From Bradyrhizobium sp. Ce-3 (GTDB lineage: Bacteria > Pseudomonadota > Alphaproteobacteria > Rhizobiales > Xanthobacteraceae), in contig NZ_BQUV01000004.1 in the NCBI RefSeq assembly GCF_022835695.1, positions 310,001 through 374,000 on the forward strand: a stretch of 64,000 nucleotides of DNA. Reading direction: 5' to 3'. How positions within the stretch are numbered: position 1 is the first letter of the stretch; every line of letters starts with the position of its first letter. Made by a program: the position numbers and the translations under genes. Under the pieces are notes generated by a model, which saw only the letters and a program-made list of their open reading frames with translations, had not been told where the DNA came from and did not search any database. Shown piece by piece: positions 43,236 through 52,142 of this stretch.

Positions 43236-44879
43236 TCACGCATACTCCGGCAGCTTCGCCGCCGCCTCGGGCGTCTTGCCGCGGATCATGTCGGAGGCCT
43301 TGTCGGCGATCATCAGGGTCGAGGCGTTGAGGTTGGCCGAGATCATCCGCGGCATGATCGAGGCGTCGATCACGCGCAGGCCCTCCATGCCATGGACCCG
43401 CAGCTGGTCGTCGACCACGGCCCACGGCGCATCGGCCGGACCCATCCGGCAGGTGCAGCCGGGATGGAAGGTGGTGGTGCCGCGCTGGGTCGCGGCCGCG
43501 AGCAGCTCGTCGTCGCTGGTGACCTTCGGACCCGGAAAGTCCTCATAGGCGTAGTACGGGCTGAGCGGCTCGGAGGCGAGCAGCCGGCGCGCCAGCTTCA
43601 TGCCGGCAACAACGACGCGGCGGTCGATCTCCTCGGCGAGGTAGTTGGTCTGGATGATCGGCGGTGCGAACGGATCGGCCGAGCGGATCCGGACATAGCC
43701 GCGGCTCTCCGGCCGCTGCTGCCATGACGCGACCGTCATGCCGGGCTCGTCCTCGAGCTGGCCCTGCACGCCTTCCTTGTAGCTCGCCGGCGTGAAGGTG
43801 AGCTGCAAATCGGAGCTCTCGGTGGTCTCGCCGGAATGCCAGAAACAGTAGACCATGGTCGGCGACAGCGACAGCAGGCCGCGCCGCGTCGTCGCCCATT
43901 TGATCGCCTCGCCCCACAGGCTGAAGCCGCGGCGCATTTCGTTGATGGTCCTGATATTCTTGACCCGCGCCACCGAGCGCGGCGCGTAGTGATCCTGCAG
44001 GCCCTCGCCGACGCCCGGCAACGCGTGGCGCACCTCGATGCCGTGCGACTGCAAGAGGTCGGGCGAACCGACGCCAGAGAGCTGCAACAGCTGCGGCGAG
44101 TTGTAGGCGCCGCCGGAGAGGATGACCTCCTTGGTGGCGCGGATCTCCAACGGATCGCCGTGCTTGCCGCCGCGGTTATAGCGCACGCCGACCGCGCGCT
44201 TGCCCTCGAAGATGATGCCGGTGACATGGGCATGCGTCCGCACATCGACATTCGGCCGCTTTCGCGCCGGATGCAGGAACGCGGTGGCGGCGCTGACCCT
44301 TCGGCCGTTCAGGATGGTGCGCTGGCAGTACGACACGCCCTCCTGGATCTGGCCGTTGTAATCGGGATTGCGCGGAATGCCGAGCGAGACCGCGCCCGCC
44401 ATGAAGGCCTCGCAGAGCGGGTCCTGCCAGTCCATCGTGGTGACGGTGAGATTGCCGTCGCGGCCACGATAGGTGTCGTCGCCCTCGCCGATCCTTCGCT
44501 CCATGCGCCGGAAATACGGCAGCACGTCGGGATAGCCCCAGCCGCGATTGCCGAGCTGCGCCCAGGTGTCGAAATCCTGGCGCTGGCCGCGATTGTAGAT
44601 GTGGCCGTTGATCGAGGACGAGCCGCCGAGCGTCTTGCCGCGCGGCGCATAGATGCTGCGCCCGCCGGTGTAGGGACCCACCTCCTGCTGGTAGGCCCAG
44701 TTCACGCTCTTCATGTGGAACGTCTTGATGAAGCCGGCCGGCAGATGGATGTAGGGATGCCAGTCGCTCGGCCCGGCCTCCAGCACGCACACCCTGACAG
44801 CAGCGTCTTCGCTCAACCGGTTGGTCAGCACGCTCCCGGCGGAGCCTGCGCCGATGATCACATAATCGAACGTTTCCAT
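43236..44879 (-). CDS. GMC oxidoreductase (choline/alcohol dehydrogenase-like)
   Basis: A 547-residue flavoprotein. It has the FAD motif GAGSAGS (10-16), the GMC signature 1 near GKTLGGSSSINGHIYNRG, signature 2 with ILSGGAYNSPQLLQLSGVG, and the catalytic His472 in TFHPGCTCRMG, with Asn near the C-terminus (NLNASTLMIADKASD). It would oxidise an alcohol to the aldehyde, passing electrons to a quinone or oxygen. Choline is not assured. It follows the GNAT gene by 28 bp on the same strand. The repeat at 43081 separates it from the BVMO. Confidence 0.9.
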   Translation of the reverse strand: METFDYVIIGAGSAGSVLTNRLSEDAAVRVCVLEAGPSDWHPYIHLPAGFIKTFHMKSVNWAYQQEVGPYTGGRSIYAPRGKTLGGSSSINGHIYNRGQRQDFDTWAQLGNRGWGYPDVLPYFRRMERRIGEGDDTYRGRDGNLTVTTMDWQDPLCEAFMAGAVSLGIPRNPDYNGQIQEGVSYCQRTILNGRRVSAATAFLHPARKRPNVDVRTHAHVTGIIFEGKRAVGVRYNRGGKHGDPLEIRATKEVILSGGAYNSPQLLQLSGVGSPDLLQSHGIEVRHALPGVGEGLQDHYAPRSVARVKNIRTINEMRRGFSLWGEAIKWATTRRGLLSLSPTMVYCFWHSGETTESSDLQLTFTPASYKEGVQGQLEDEPGMTVASWQQRPESRGYVRIRSADPFAPPIIQTNYLAEEIDRRVVVAGMKLARRLLASEPLSPYYAYEDFPGPKVTSDDELLAAATQRGTTTFHPGCTCRMGPADAPWAVVDDQLRVHGMEGLRVIDASIMPRMISANLNASTLMIADKASDMIRGKTPEAAAKLPEYA

Positions 44880-44907
44880 CGTCTCGTTTCTGGCGCCGAC
44901 CAGGATG

Positions 44908-45501
44908 TCAGCGCGGCTTTTCGTTGAGTTGATAGTTGAGATGCGCCTTCACCGTCGGCCATTCGCTGGCGATGATGCTGTAAACCACGGTATCGCGCAA
45001 CGTGCCGTTGGGCGCGATCTGGTGGCTGCGCAGGACGCCGTCCTGCTTGGCACCCAAGCGCTCGATGCCGCGCCGGCTCTGGTGATTGAAGAAATGCGTG
45101 CGGAACTCGACCGCGATGCAATCGAGCTTCTCGAACGCGTGCTGGAGCAGCAGCAATTTGCACTGCGTATTGACCGCGCTGCGCTGCACACGCTTGGCGT
45201 ACCAGGTCGAGCCGATCTCGACGCGGCGGTTCGGCGTATCGACGTTCATGTAGGTGGTCATGCCGGAAATCTTGCCGTCGGCGTCGAACACCGTGAACGG
45301 CAGCATGGTCCCCGCGGTCTGCAGGCCGAGACGGCGGTCGATCTCCTTGGCCATGTTCTCCGGCTGCGGGATCGCGGTGTACCAGAGGTTGGAGAGACCA
45401 CCGTCTTTCACGGCTTCCGTCAGTCCATCGACGTGAGCGTGCGACAGCGGTTCAAGCCGCGCATGCGCGCCGCGAAGGGTGACAGGTTCGAGCCAGGGCA
45501 T
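44908..45501 (-). CDS. GNAT acetyltransferase, RimJ/RimL-like
   Basis: A 197-residue cytoplasmic acetyltransferase of the RimL-type GNAT_3 family: LRGAHARLEPLSHAHVDGL at the N-terminus, GMTTYMNVDTPNRRVEIGST, then QCKLLLLQHAFEKLDC and a C-terminal stretch with NHQSRRGIERLGAKQDGVLR. The substrate is unknown; candidates are ribosomal or small-molecule amines. It precedes the GMC oxidoreductase gene by 28 bp on the same strand. Confidence 0.85.
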   Translation of the reverse strand: MPWLEPVTLRGAHARLEPLSHAHVDGLTEAVKDGGLSNLWYTAIPQPENMAKEIDRRLGLQTAGTMLPFTVFDADGKISGMTTYMNVDTPNRRVEIGSTWYAKRVQRSAVNTQCKLLLLQHAFEKLDCIAVEFRTHFFNHQSRRGIERLGAKQDGVLRSHQIAPNGTLRDTVVYSIIASEWPTVKAHLNYQLNEKPR

Positions 45502-45514
45502 TTTATATCCTTTC

Positions 45515-45600
45515 CGTCATTGCGAGCGAAGCGAAGCAATCCATCTGTCCTCAGATGCGGCTCGATGGATTGCTTCGTCGCTTCGCTCCTCTCAATGACG
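45515..45600. repeat. Palindromic intergenic repeat, CGTCATTGCGAGCGAAGC family
   Basis: The left arm CGTCATTGCGAGCGAAGCG and the right arm CGCTTCGCTCCTCTCAATGACG are near-perfect complements, with GCAATCCAT/ATGGATTGC inside. It fills the gap between the GNAT start and the SMP-30 stop. Confidence 0.8.
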
Positions 45601-45608
45601 TTCTTACG

Positions 45609-46535
45609 TCACTTGTTCAGAAAATTCAGCGGCAATCCCGGCCGCGACCAATCCATCGCGATCAGCTCGCCCTTACCGGACAGCGTGATGTAGGCGGTCT
45701 TCAGGTCGGGGCCGCCGAACGCGATATTGGTGGTGACACGGTCGCCGGTCGGCACCTGCTCGACCAATGCGCCGTCGGGTGCGATCACCGAGATGCAGCC
45801 CGAGATCAGCGTCGCGACGCAGACATTGCCCGACGCTTCGACCGCGAGCGAGTCGAACATCTGGTAGCCGCCGAGGCCGGCAATCGGCTTGCCGCGCTCG
45901 CCGCGATAGATCACGTCGCGCGGCTTGATGGTGCCGGGCTCGGAGACCTCGTAGGCCCACAGCCGCGCGGTCGGCGTCTCCGCGATGTAGACGGTCTTCT
46001 CGTCCGGCGAGAGACCGATGCCGTTGGCCGGCAGGATGCCGTGCACGGCCTCGACGATCTCGTTCATGCCGGGCTTCAGATAATAGAACGCGCCGACATC
46101 CATCTCGCGGGCGCGGCGCTTGCCGAGATCGGAGAACCACAGGCCGCCCTGCCTGTCGAACACCAGATCATTCGGTCCGCGCAGTTCGTGCTCGCCGCAC
46201 TTCGCCACCACGGTCTCGACCTTGCCGGATTGCAGATCGACGCGCTGGATCGAGCCGCCGAGATAATCCTCCGGCTGCGGTCCGGGCATGATCATGTTCT
46301 TGGTCGGGATCCAAGAGAAGCCGCCATTGTTGCAGATGTAGATCTTGCCGTCGGGGCCGAGCGCGGCGCCGTTCGGGCCACCCGGCACCTTGGCGACGAT
46401 CTCCTTGCGTCCGTCGGGATAGATCCGGGTCAGCCGCTGGCCGCGGATTTCGACCAGCACGACCGAGCCGTCGGGCATCACGACCGGACCTTCGGGAAAT
46501 TCGAGATCGGTGGCGAGAACTCGGATATTGGCCAT
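45609..46535 (-). CDS. SMP-30/gluconolactonase family protein
   Basis: A 308-residue six-bladed beta-propeller hydrolase. Family markers are LEFPEGPVVMPDGSVVLVEI, PNGAALGPDGKIYICNNGG, HELRGPNDLVFDRQGGLWFS and NGIGLSPDEKTVYIAET, which supply the Glu, Asn and Asp residues that bind the divalent metal. It probably opens a sugar lactone. A GGGAGG site sets the start at 46535; the longer frame runs through a palindromic repeat and is not coding. No signal peptide is seen. Confidence 0.9.
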   Translation of the reverse strand: MANIRVLATDLEFPEGPVVMPDGSVVLVEIRGQRLTRIYPDGRKEIVAKVPGGPNGAALGPDGKIYICNNGGFSWIPTKNMIMPGPQPEDYLGGSIQRVDLQSGKVETVVAKCGEHELRGPNDLVFDRQGGLWFSDLGKRRAREMDVGAFYYLKPGMNEIVEAVHGILPANGIGLSPDEKTVYIAETPTARLWAYEVSEPGTIKPRDVIYRGERGKPIAGLGGYQMFDSLAVEASGNVCVATLISGCISVIAPDGALVEQVPTGDRVTTNIAFGGPDLKTAYITLSGKGELIAMDWSRPGLPLNFLNK

Positions 46536-46697
46536 GGCATCCTCCCGGCTCTTTGGCTGCCGGCGGTCTCCGAACGGCCCCGCACGCGCAACGTTGTTGT
46601 TCATCCTGTTATGGCAAACGGGATTTGGCTTGCCAAGCAACCGGGGGTGCAAGGCTGCCCGGCGTTGCGGCGGGATGATGCCGCAGATGCCGCCGTC

Positions 46698-46799
46698 GTC
46701 ATTCCGGGGCGTGCGAAGCACGAGCCCGGAATCCATCAGGCCGCATCATCCATGGATGAATGGATTCCGGGCTCGCGCTGCGCGCGCCCCGGAATGACG
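46698..46799. repeat. Palindromic intergenic repeat, GTCATTCCGGGGCG family
   Basis: GTCATTCCGGGGCG at the left pairs with CGCCCCGGAATGAC at the right, with GAGCCCGGAATCCAT and ATGGATTCCGGGCTC inside. A short form occurs at 59285-59326. Confidence 0.8.
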
Positions 46800-46820
46800 G
46801 AGAGGGAGAATGGACGCGCG

Positions 46821-47708
46821 CTAGCTCAGCGCGCCCGCATGCACCCACCAGCCGGGATGCCCGGCGCGGAGCTTCTCGCCCGCGGCCTCTGCGTCGGCGT
46901 CGGTGGCGAAGATCGCAAAGCAGGTCGCGCCGGATCCCGACATGCGCACCAGGCGAGCGCCGCCGGTCGCACGCAACGCCGACAAGACGTCGCTGATGAC
47001 GGGCTCGATGCGCGCGGCCGGGGCTTCGAGATCGTTGGTGCCGCGTGACAGCGCCGCGATCCAGTCATCCACCGCGCGGCCGGCGTCCGGCCAGTCCGGC
47101 GCCTGCATCATCACATCGGTGGCGCCGATCAGCAGCTCGCCGTGACGCAGGCCGAGCGCGTTGAAGACATCCTTGGTCGCAACCGGCACGCGCGGATTGA
47201 CCAGCACGCAGGGCATTTTCGGCAAATCGAGCGGCAGCAGGCCTTCGCCGACGCCGGTCATGTCGCAGGCGCGCGAGGCGACACACACCGGCACGTCGGC
47301 GCCGGTCTGCAGCGCGACCTCCATGATCCTGCTGTCGTCGAGCGAGAGCTCATTGAGCCGTGCCAGCAACCGCAGCGCGGCCGCGGCATCCGCCGAGCCG
47401 CCGCCGATGCCGGCTGCAACCGGCAGCACCTTCTCCAGCGTGAAGTGGCCGACCTCGAGGTCCGCGACGCGCTCGCCGAGCAGCCGCGCGGCCTTAAGCA
47501 CCAGATTGTCCGAGGTATCGCCGCACGCGTCGGCCAGCGGCCCCAGCATCGAGAGCGACAATTCGGGCCCCGGCTCGAGCGTGAGACGATCGGCGCAATC
47601 GGCAAACGCGACCACGCTTTCGAGGTCGTGAAACCCGTCGACGCGCCGTCCGACAACCCTGAGCGTCAGGTTGACCTTGGCACGCCCTTCTTCAATCAGC
47701 GCCGGCAC
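46821..47708 (-). CDS. ispE: 4-diphosphocytidyl-2-C-methyl-D-erythritol kinase
   Basis: The 295-residue cytoplasmic GHMP kinase acts in the MEP pathway to isoprenoids. It has the N-terminal EEGRAKVNLTLRVVGRRVDG with the catalytic Lys-Asn pair, the ATP-binding GHMP loop PVAAGIGGGSADAAAAL (about 100-116), and the C-terminal GGARLVRMSGSGATCF motif. The start is a GTG at 47708; no ATG fits the family N-terminus. Confidence 0.95.
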   Translation of the reverse strand: MPALIEEGRAKVNLTLRVVGRRVDGFHDLESVVAFADCADRLTLEPGPELSLSMLGPLADACGDTSDNLVLKAARLLGERVADLEVGHFTLEKVLPVAAGIGGGSADAAAALRLLARLNELSLDDSRIMEVALQTGADVPVCVASRACDMTGVGEGLLPLDLPKMPCVLVNPRVPVATKDVFNALGLRHGELLIGATDVMMQAPDWPDAGRAVDDWIAALSRGTNDLEAPAARIEPVISDVLSALRATGGARLVRMSGSGATCFAIFATDADAEAAGEKLRAGHPGWWVHAGALS

Positions 47709-47860
47709 GGCGATAAACCCCTAAAAAACAAACATCGTGCTGCGATTAGCGTAAATCGCCGCACGATCCTATCCCTTTGTTTGCATGGAAATTCCAGGGG
47801 GCATCCGGCCCAAGCGCCGCATCCACCGCCGCCATCCCTGCCCGGTGCGCAATTGCGCAC

Positions 47861-47970
47861 GGGAGCAGGGACCCATAGCCGCGGCGGATGGTGTGAACGG
47901 GATTCGTCGTTCAGGCAGTCTGCAGCAACAACCGTCGGTGGTTATGGGTCCCTGCTTCCGCAGGGACGAC
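47861..47970. repeat. Second copy of the GGGACCCATA...TATGGGTCCC palindromic repeat
   Basis: The arms GGGAGCAGGGACCCATA and TATGGGTCCCTGCTTCC are complementary. The interior GCGGCGGAT, GGGATTCGTC and GTCGGTGGTTATGGGTCCC match the copy at 43081-43202. It sits between ispE and the TPR gene. Confidence 0.78.
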
Positions 47971-47995
47971 ACCGAATTTGCCGCACGAGCTAGCC

Positions 47996-49783
47996 CTAGC
48001 CGCCCTTGCCGTCGTCGTCCTTCTTCTTGTCGGCGGCGGCGGCGGACGAGTTGGCATCATCCGGCAGGCCGTTGTCGATCTTGGCCTGGATCTTCGGCAG
48101 CTCTTCCGGCTCGGGCTTGAGATCGCGCGCATGCGCCCACTGGAACCTGGCTTCCAGCGTGCGGCCCACGCGCCAATAGGCATCGCCGAGATGGTCGTTG
48201 ATGGTCGGATCTTCCGGCTTCAGGTCGATCGCGCGCTCGAGGTTCTTCACCGCCTCGTCGTAATTGCCGATCCGGTAATAGGCCCAGCCGAGGGAGTCGA
48301 CGATGTAGCCGTCATCAGGGCGCTGATCGACGGCACGCTTGATCATCTTCATGCCTTCGTCGAGGTTGATGCCCTGGTCGATCCAGGAATAGCCGAGATA
48401 GTTCAGCACATGCGGCTGCTCGGGCTGCAGCTCGAGCGCCTTGCGCATGTCGGCCTCGGCCTTGTTCCACTGCTTGGAGCGCTCCTCGCAGATGCCGCGG
48501 TAGTAATAGGTGACCCAGGCGTTCTTGTCGCCGCCGGCCGGCAGCGCGTCGATCGCCTGCGAATAGGTGGTGGCGCAGTCGGCGAACTTCTTGCGGCCGC
48601 GCTCGATATTGCCGAGCGCCAGGATCGCCTCGATGTCCTTCGGCTGATCCGCGGTGACTTCCTTGAGGATCTTGATCGCCTCGTCGCTGCGGTCGGCGGC
48701 GTCGAGATTGGTCGCGAGCTGGATCTGGGCGTTGCGCTTCAGCGGCGAGGACGCCGGCATCCGCTCATAGACCTTGATCGCCATCTGCGGCTTCTTGACC
48801 GATTCATAGAGATCGGCGAGCGACAGCAGCGCCAGCGGATGGTTCGGCTGCAGATAGAGCGCGAGCTGCAGATAGACCAGCGCGAGGTCCTCGCCGCCGC
48901 GGCGGGTCAGCGTCGCACCGATGCCGTACAGCGCCTCGGCGGCGCCGGCCTGCGGTGAATCGACCAGCGGCGGCAGCTTCTTGCCGGCCTTGGTCTCCTT
49001 GATGCCTTCCAGCACCAGCGGGTGTCGCGGCAGCTTCTTGTCGAACGCCTCGTACATCGCGGTCGCGGCGGCGGCGTCCTTGTTGCGCGAGGTCCAGCGC
49101 GCATATTCATCGACCGTGCGCAGCATCGAATCGTCGAGCTTGTACACCTTCTCGAAGCGGGCGCCGGCGTCCTTCTCCTTGCCGGAGAGCTCGTAGATCA
49201 TGCCGGCGTGGAGATCCTTGAAGATCGGATACCACTCGGGACCGGTCAGCTTGTCGATCGAGGCGACCGCCCCCTTGCCGTCGCCGGCGCCATAGGCCGC
49301 CCAGGCCGACAGCAGCGTGGCCACCAGGTCGGTGATCGGGCCGCGGATCGACTGGTTGATGTTGGACTGCGCAGCGGCGTACTTCTTCAGCTTGAGGTCG
49401 CGCACGCCGACGACCAGGCGCGCGACGCGGTTGGCCTTGTCCTGGGTCAGGATGCGGTCGGCGAGCTTGACCGCCTCCTCGATGTCGCCGTCGGCGAGCG
49501 AGGAGATGAAGGCGCGGTCGAGCAGCTCGGAATTCTTCGGGTCGGTGCGCAGCGCGGAGCGGTAGAACGCCGCGGCCGAGGACGCATCGCGCTCGACGCT
49601 GGCGTGGCGGGCGGCGAGATAGCTGCCGGCGGTGGTCAGCGATTTCAGGTCGTTCTTGGACGGGAACTGCGCAGCATTGTCGGTCGGATGGTCGGGCGTC
49701 TGCGCCGAAAGCTGCGCAGGCACGGCAAGCGCCGCGGCAGCGAGAACGGCAATCGTCAGGCGGTTGAATCGGGTGGACAGCAT
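47996..49783 (-). CDS. Exported tetratricopeptide-repeat protein
   Basis: A 595-residue protein with a signal peptide (about 1-28, FNRLTIAVLAAAALAVPAQL, cleavage near SAQ-T). More than ten TPR-like helix pairs follow through the whole mature part (for example ADLYESVKKPQMAIKVYERM, LGNIERGRKKFADCATTY, VLNYLGYSWIDQGINLDEGM and LGWAYYRIGNYDEAVKNLER). The end is Lys/Asp-rich. It probably acts as a periplasmic or outer-membrane-associated scaffold. The start at 49783 begins the signal peptide. Confidence 0.88.
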   Translation of the reverse strand: MLSTRFNRLTIAVLAAAALAVPAQLSAQTPDHPTDNAAQFPSKNDLKSLTTAGSYLAARHASVERDASSAAAFYRSALRTDPKNSELLDRAFISSLADGDIEEAVKLADRILTQDKANRVARLVVGVRDLKLKKYAAAQSNINQSIRGPITDLVATLLSAWAAYGAGDGKGAVASIDKLTGPEWYPIFKDLHAGMIYELSGKEKDAGARFEKVYKLDDSMLRTVDEYARWTSRNKDAAAATAMYEAFDKKLPRHPLVLEGIKETKAGKKLPPLVDSPQAGAAEALYGIGATLTRRGGEDLALVYLQLALYLQPNHPLALLSLADLYESVKKPQMAIKVYERMPASSPLKRNAQIQLATNLDAADRSDEAIKILKEVTADQPKDIEAILALGNIERGRKKFADCATTYSQAIDALPAGGDKNAWVTYYYRGICEERSKQWNKAEADMRKALELQPEQPHVLNYLGYSWIDQGINLDEGMKMIKRAVDQRPDDGYIVDSLGWAYYRIGNYDEAVKNLERAIDLKPEDPTINDHLGDAYWRVGRTLEARFQWAHARDLKPEPEELPKIQAKIDNGLPDDANSSAAAADKKKDDDGKGG

Positions 49784-50199
49784 CACGGTCGCCTTGCTCC
49801 AGGGATTTACGCCAAGATGGATTTTACGGCCAAGAACTCTACAAGCTAAGATCTTGCGATCAGTCTCAAAATGCGAACCCAAGCGGCGGCATCACGGCGG
49901 GGGACAATGCCGGTTTTGGCGTCTATCCGCAAGGATCGCCCGGGGGCAATCCGTGACGAATCAATTGGCAGATTAGGCCCTTAGACCCGCCGATCCAGCC
50001 AGCCTTCGCAAGACGCTTCCACTATGGCGGTATCGTGACCGGGCCGCGCATATTCGCGTGCGGACGCAAAAAGCGCCTCAGGGGGCTCGCCACGCGGTCT
50101 GTTCCACCTTTCCCCTTGCGGGAGAGGTGAAGCCGAGCACGGAGCCTGACCGCGGCGCCTCACGCAAATGTGGTCGGCCGCCGTCGCCTCACCCTGGCC
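49784..50199. other. Gene-free 416 bp with a repeat fragment
   Basis: The left part must hold the promoter of the TPR gene. The middle and right part (about 50080-50170) contains CCCCTTGCGGGAGAGGTGAA with AGGGGGCTCGCCACGC, a fragment that looks like a widespread intergenic repeat. I see no convincing gene. Confidence 0.5.
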
Positions 50200-51858
50200 T
50201 TACATCGCCTCGTAGTTCGGGCCGCCGCCGCCCTCCGGAGGAACCCAGGTGATGTTGCCGTTGGGGTCCTTCACGTCGCAGGTTTTGCAGTGGACGCAGT
50301 TCTGGGCGTTGATCTGGAAGCGCGGGCTGGCGCCCTCCTCGACCCACTCATAAACGCCGGCCGGGCAATAGCGGTTGGAGGGGCCGGCGAACACGTCGTG
50401 CTCCGACGTCTTCTGCAGGTTCATGTCGGCGACCTTGAGATGGACCGGCTGGTCCTCCTCATGGTTGGTGTTGGACAGGAACACCGACGACAGCTTGTCG
50501 AACGAGATCTTGCCGTCCGGCTTCGGATAGGCGATCGGCTGGTGCTGCCTGGACGGATCGAGCGTCTTGCGGTCGGGCTTGGCGTGCGACTGGGTGCCGA
50601 ACAGCGAGAAGCCGAGCGTGTTGCACCACATGTCGAAGCCGGACAGCGCCATTCCGAGCAGATTGCCGAACTTCGACAATAGCGGCTTGGCGTTGCGGAC
50701 CTTGAACAGGTCCTTGCCGATCGCCGACGAACGCCAGGCATTCTCGTATTCGACGAGCTCGTCATTGGCGCGGCCGGCGCCGAGCGCGGCGGCAAGATGC
50801 TCGGCGGCGAGCATGCCGGAGCCCATCGCATTGTGGACGCCCTTGATGCGCGGCACGTTGACGAAGCCGGCCGCGCAGCCGATCAACGCACCGCCAGGGA
50901 ACGAGAGCCGCGGCACCGACTGGTAGCCGCCCTCGGTGATGGCGCGCGCGCCGTAGGCCAGCCGCTTGCCGCCCTCGAACAGCTCGCGGATATCGGGGTG
51001 GGTCTTCATCCGCTGGAATTCATCGAACGGCGACAGATAGGGATCGTTGTAGTTCAGATGGACGACGAAGCCGACCGCGACGCGGTTGTCGTCGTAGTGA
51101 TAGAGGAACGAGCCGCCGCCGGTCTTGTCGTTCAGCGGCCAGCCCAGCGTATGCTGCACCCGGCCCTTCTTGTGCTTCGCCGGATCGATCTGCCAGACTT
51201 CCTTGAGCCCGATGCCGAATTTCGGCGGCTCGGAGTTGGCGTCCAGTTTGTAATTGGCGATCAGCTGCTTGGTGAGCGAGCCGCGAGCGCCCTCGGCGAA
51301 CAGCGTGTACTTGCCGAGCAGCTCCATGCCGCGGGTGTAGGAATCCTTGTGGCTGCCGTCCTTGGCGATGCCCATGTCACCGGTGGCGATGCCGCGCACC
51401 GCGCCCTTGTCGTCATAGAGCACTTCCGCGGCGGCGAAGCCCGGATAGATCTCGACGCCGAGCGCTTCCGCCTTCGGCGCCAGCCAGCGGCAGACGTTGC
51501 CGAGCGAGCCGATGTAGTTGTGATGGTTGTGCATCAACGGCGGCATGATGAAGTTCGGGATGCGGAACCAGCCCTGCGACGTCGTCCAGTAGAAGCGGTC
51601 GCTCGTGACCTGCGTCTTCAACGGACAGTCGGCATCCTCGCGCCAGTCCGGGATCAGTTTGTCGAGCGACACCGGATCGATCACCGCACCCGACAGGATG
51701 TGCGCACCGACCTCGGAGCCCTTCTCCACCACGACGATTGAGAGCTCCGGATTGAGCTGCTTGAGCCGGATCGCAGCCGACAGGCCCGACGGGCCGGCGC
51801 CGACGATGACGACGTCGAATTCCATAGACTCGCGCGGAGGAAGGTCTTCAGCACTCAT
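50200..51858 (-). CDS. Electron transfer flavoprotein-ubiquinone oxidoreductase
   Basis: A 552-residue membrane-associated enzyme that passes electrons from ETF to ubiquinone in fatty-acid, amino-acid and choline oxidation. It has an N-terminal FAD motif GAGPSGLSAAIRLKQ, the quinone-binding middle region, and a C-terminal [4Fe-4S] domain with NRYCPAGVYEWVEEGASPRF and NAQNCVHCKTCDVKDP. All four expected Cys are present. The length is normal. An Irr-type iron control element lies 18 bp upstream of the ATG, which fits an iron-rich enzyme repressed under iron limitation. Confidence 0.95.
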   Translation of the reverse strand: MSAEDLPPRESMEFDVVIVGAGPSGLSAAIRLKQLNPELSIVVVEKGSEVGAHILSGAVIDPVSLDKLIPDWREDADCPLKTQVTSDRFYWTTSQGWFRIPNFIMPPLMHNHHNYIGSLGNVCRWLAPKAEALGVEIYPGFAAAEVLYDDKGAVRGIATGDMGIAKDGSHKDSYTRGMELLGKYTLFAEGARGSLTKQLIANYKLDANSEPPKFGIGLKEVWQIDPAKHKKGRVQHTLGWPLNDKTGGGSFLYHYDDNRVAVGFVVHLNYNDPYLSPFDEFQRMKTHPDIRELFEGGKRLAYGARAITEGGYQSVPRLSFPGGALIGCAAGFVNVPRIKGVHNAMGSGMLAAEHLAAALGAGRANDELVEYENAWRSSAIGKDLFKVRNAKPLLSKFGNLLGMALSGFDMWCNTLGFSLFGTQSHAKPDRKTLDPSRQHQPIAYPKPDGKISFDKLSSVFLSNTNHEEDQPVHLKVADMNLQKTSEHDVFAGPSNRYCPAGVYEWVEEGASPRFQINAQNCVHCKTCDVKDPNGNITWVPPEGGGGPNYEAM

Positions 51859-51876
51859 GATCTTGGTCTCAGCCCA

Positions 51877-51893
51877 TTGAGAACGCTTCTAAG
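51877..51893. promoter_or_regulatory. Iron control element-like dyad upstream of ETF-QO
   Basis: TTGAGAACGCTTCTAAG shares a 14-mer (AGAACGCTTCTAAG) with the element upstream of bfr. It ends 18 bp before the ETF-QO start, so binding would block the ribosome-site/promoter region. Confidence 0.6.
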
Positions 51894-51975
51894 CTTTTCA
51901 AAAGTCGTTGTTTCCGATTTTTGGCGGAAGGACAACCATGGAATTGCGCTTCCATGGATTTGCACGGTCTAGAGC

Positions 51976-52137
51976 CCTTCCGTTCCGATGAAATCGGAAC
52001 GGGGCTCTAGATTCTTGTTTTGACGCGTTTTCTCCACGCGAACCGGTATCCACTTCGCTCGAAAACGCTCCGGATACCGCAGAGAATAATCTTTTCCGAA
52101 AAGGAGCCTGCACTTTTCCGGATCATGCTCTAGATTG
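51976..52137. repeat. Composite intergenic repeat between ETF-QO and the uracil-DNA glycosylase gene
   Basis: It contains TTCCGTTCCGATGAAATCGG with ATCGGAACGG as a palindrome (about 51978-52005), then GCGAACCGGTATCCACTTCG, and ends with TTTTCCGGATCATGCTCTAG (about 52115-52137), the unit also seen at 13060, 21527 and 28837. Confidence 0.65.
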
Positions 52138-52142
52138 CAGCG

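Noticed and set aside
46536-46736. An N-terminal extension of the SMP-30 gene
   Set aside because: The upstream frame passes into the palindromic repeat at 46698, and a good ribosome site sits at 46535.
43081-47970. Insertion sequences behind the repeats
   Set aside because: No transposase gene or flanking target duplication is visible; the units are short palindromes.
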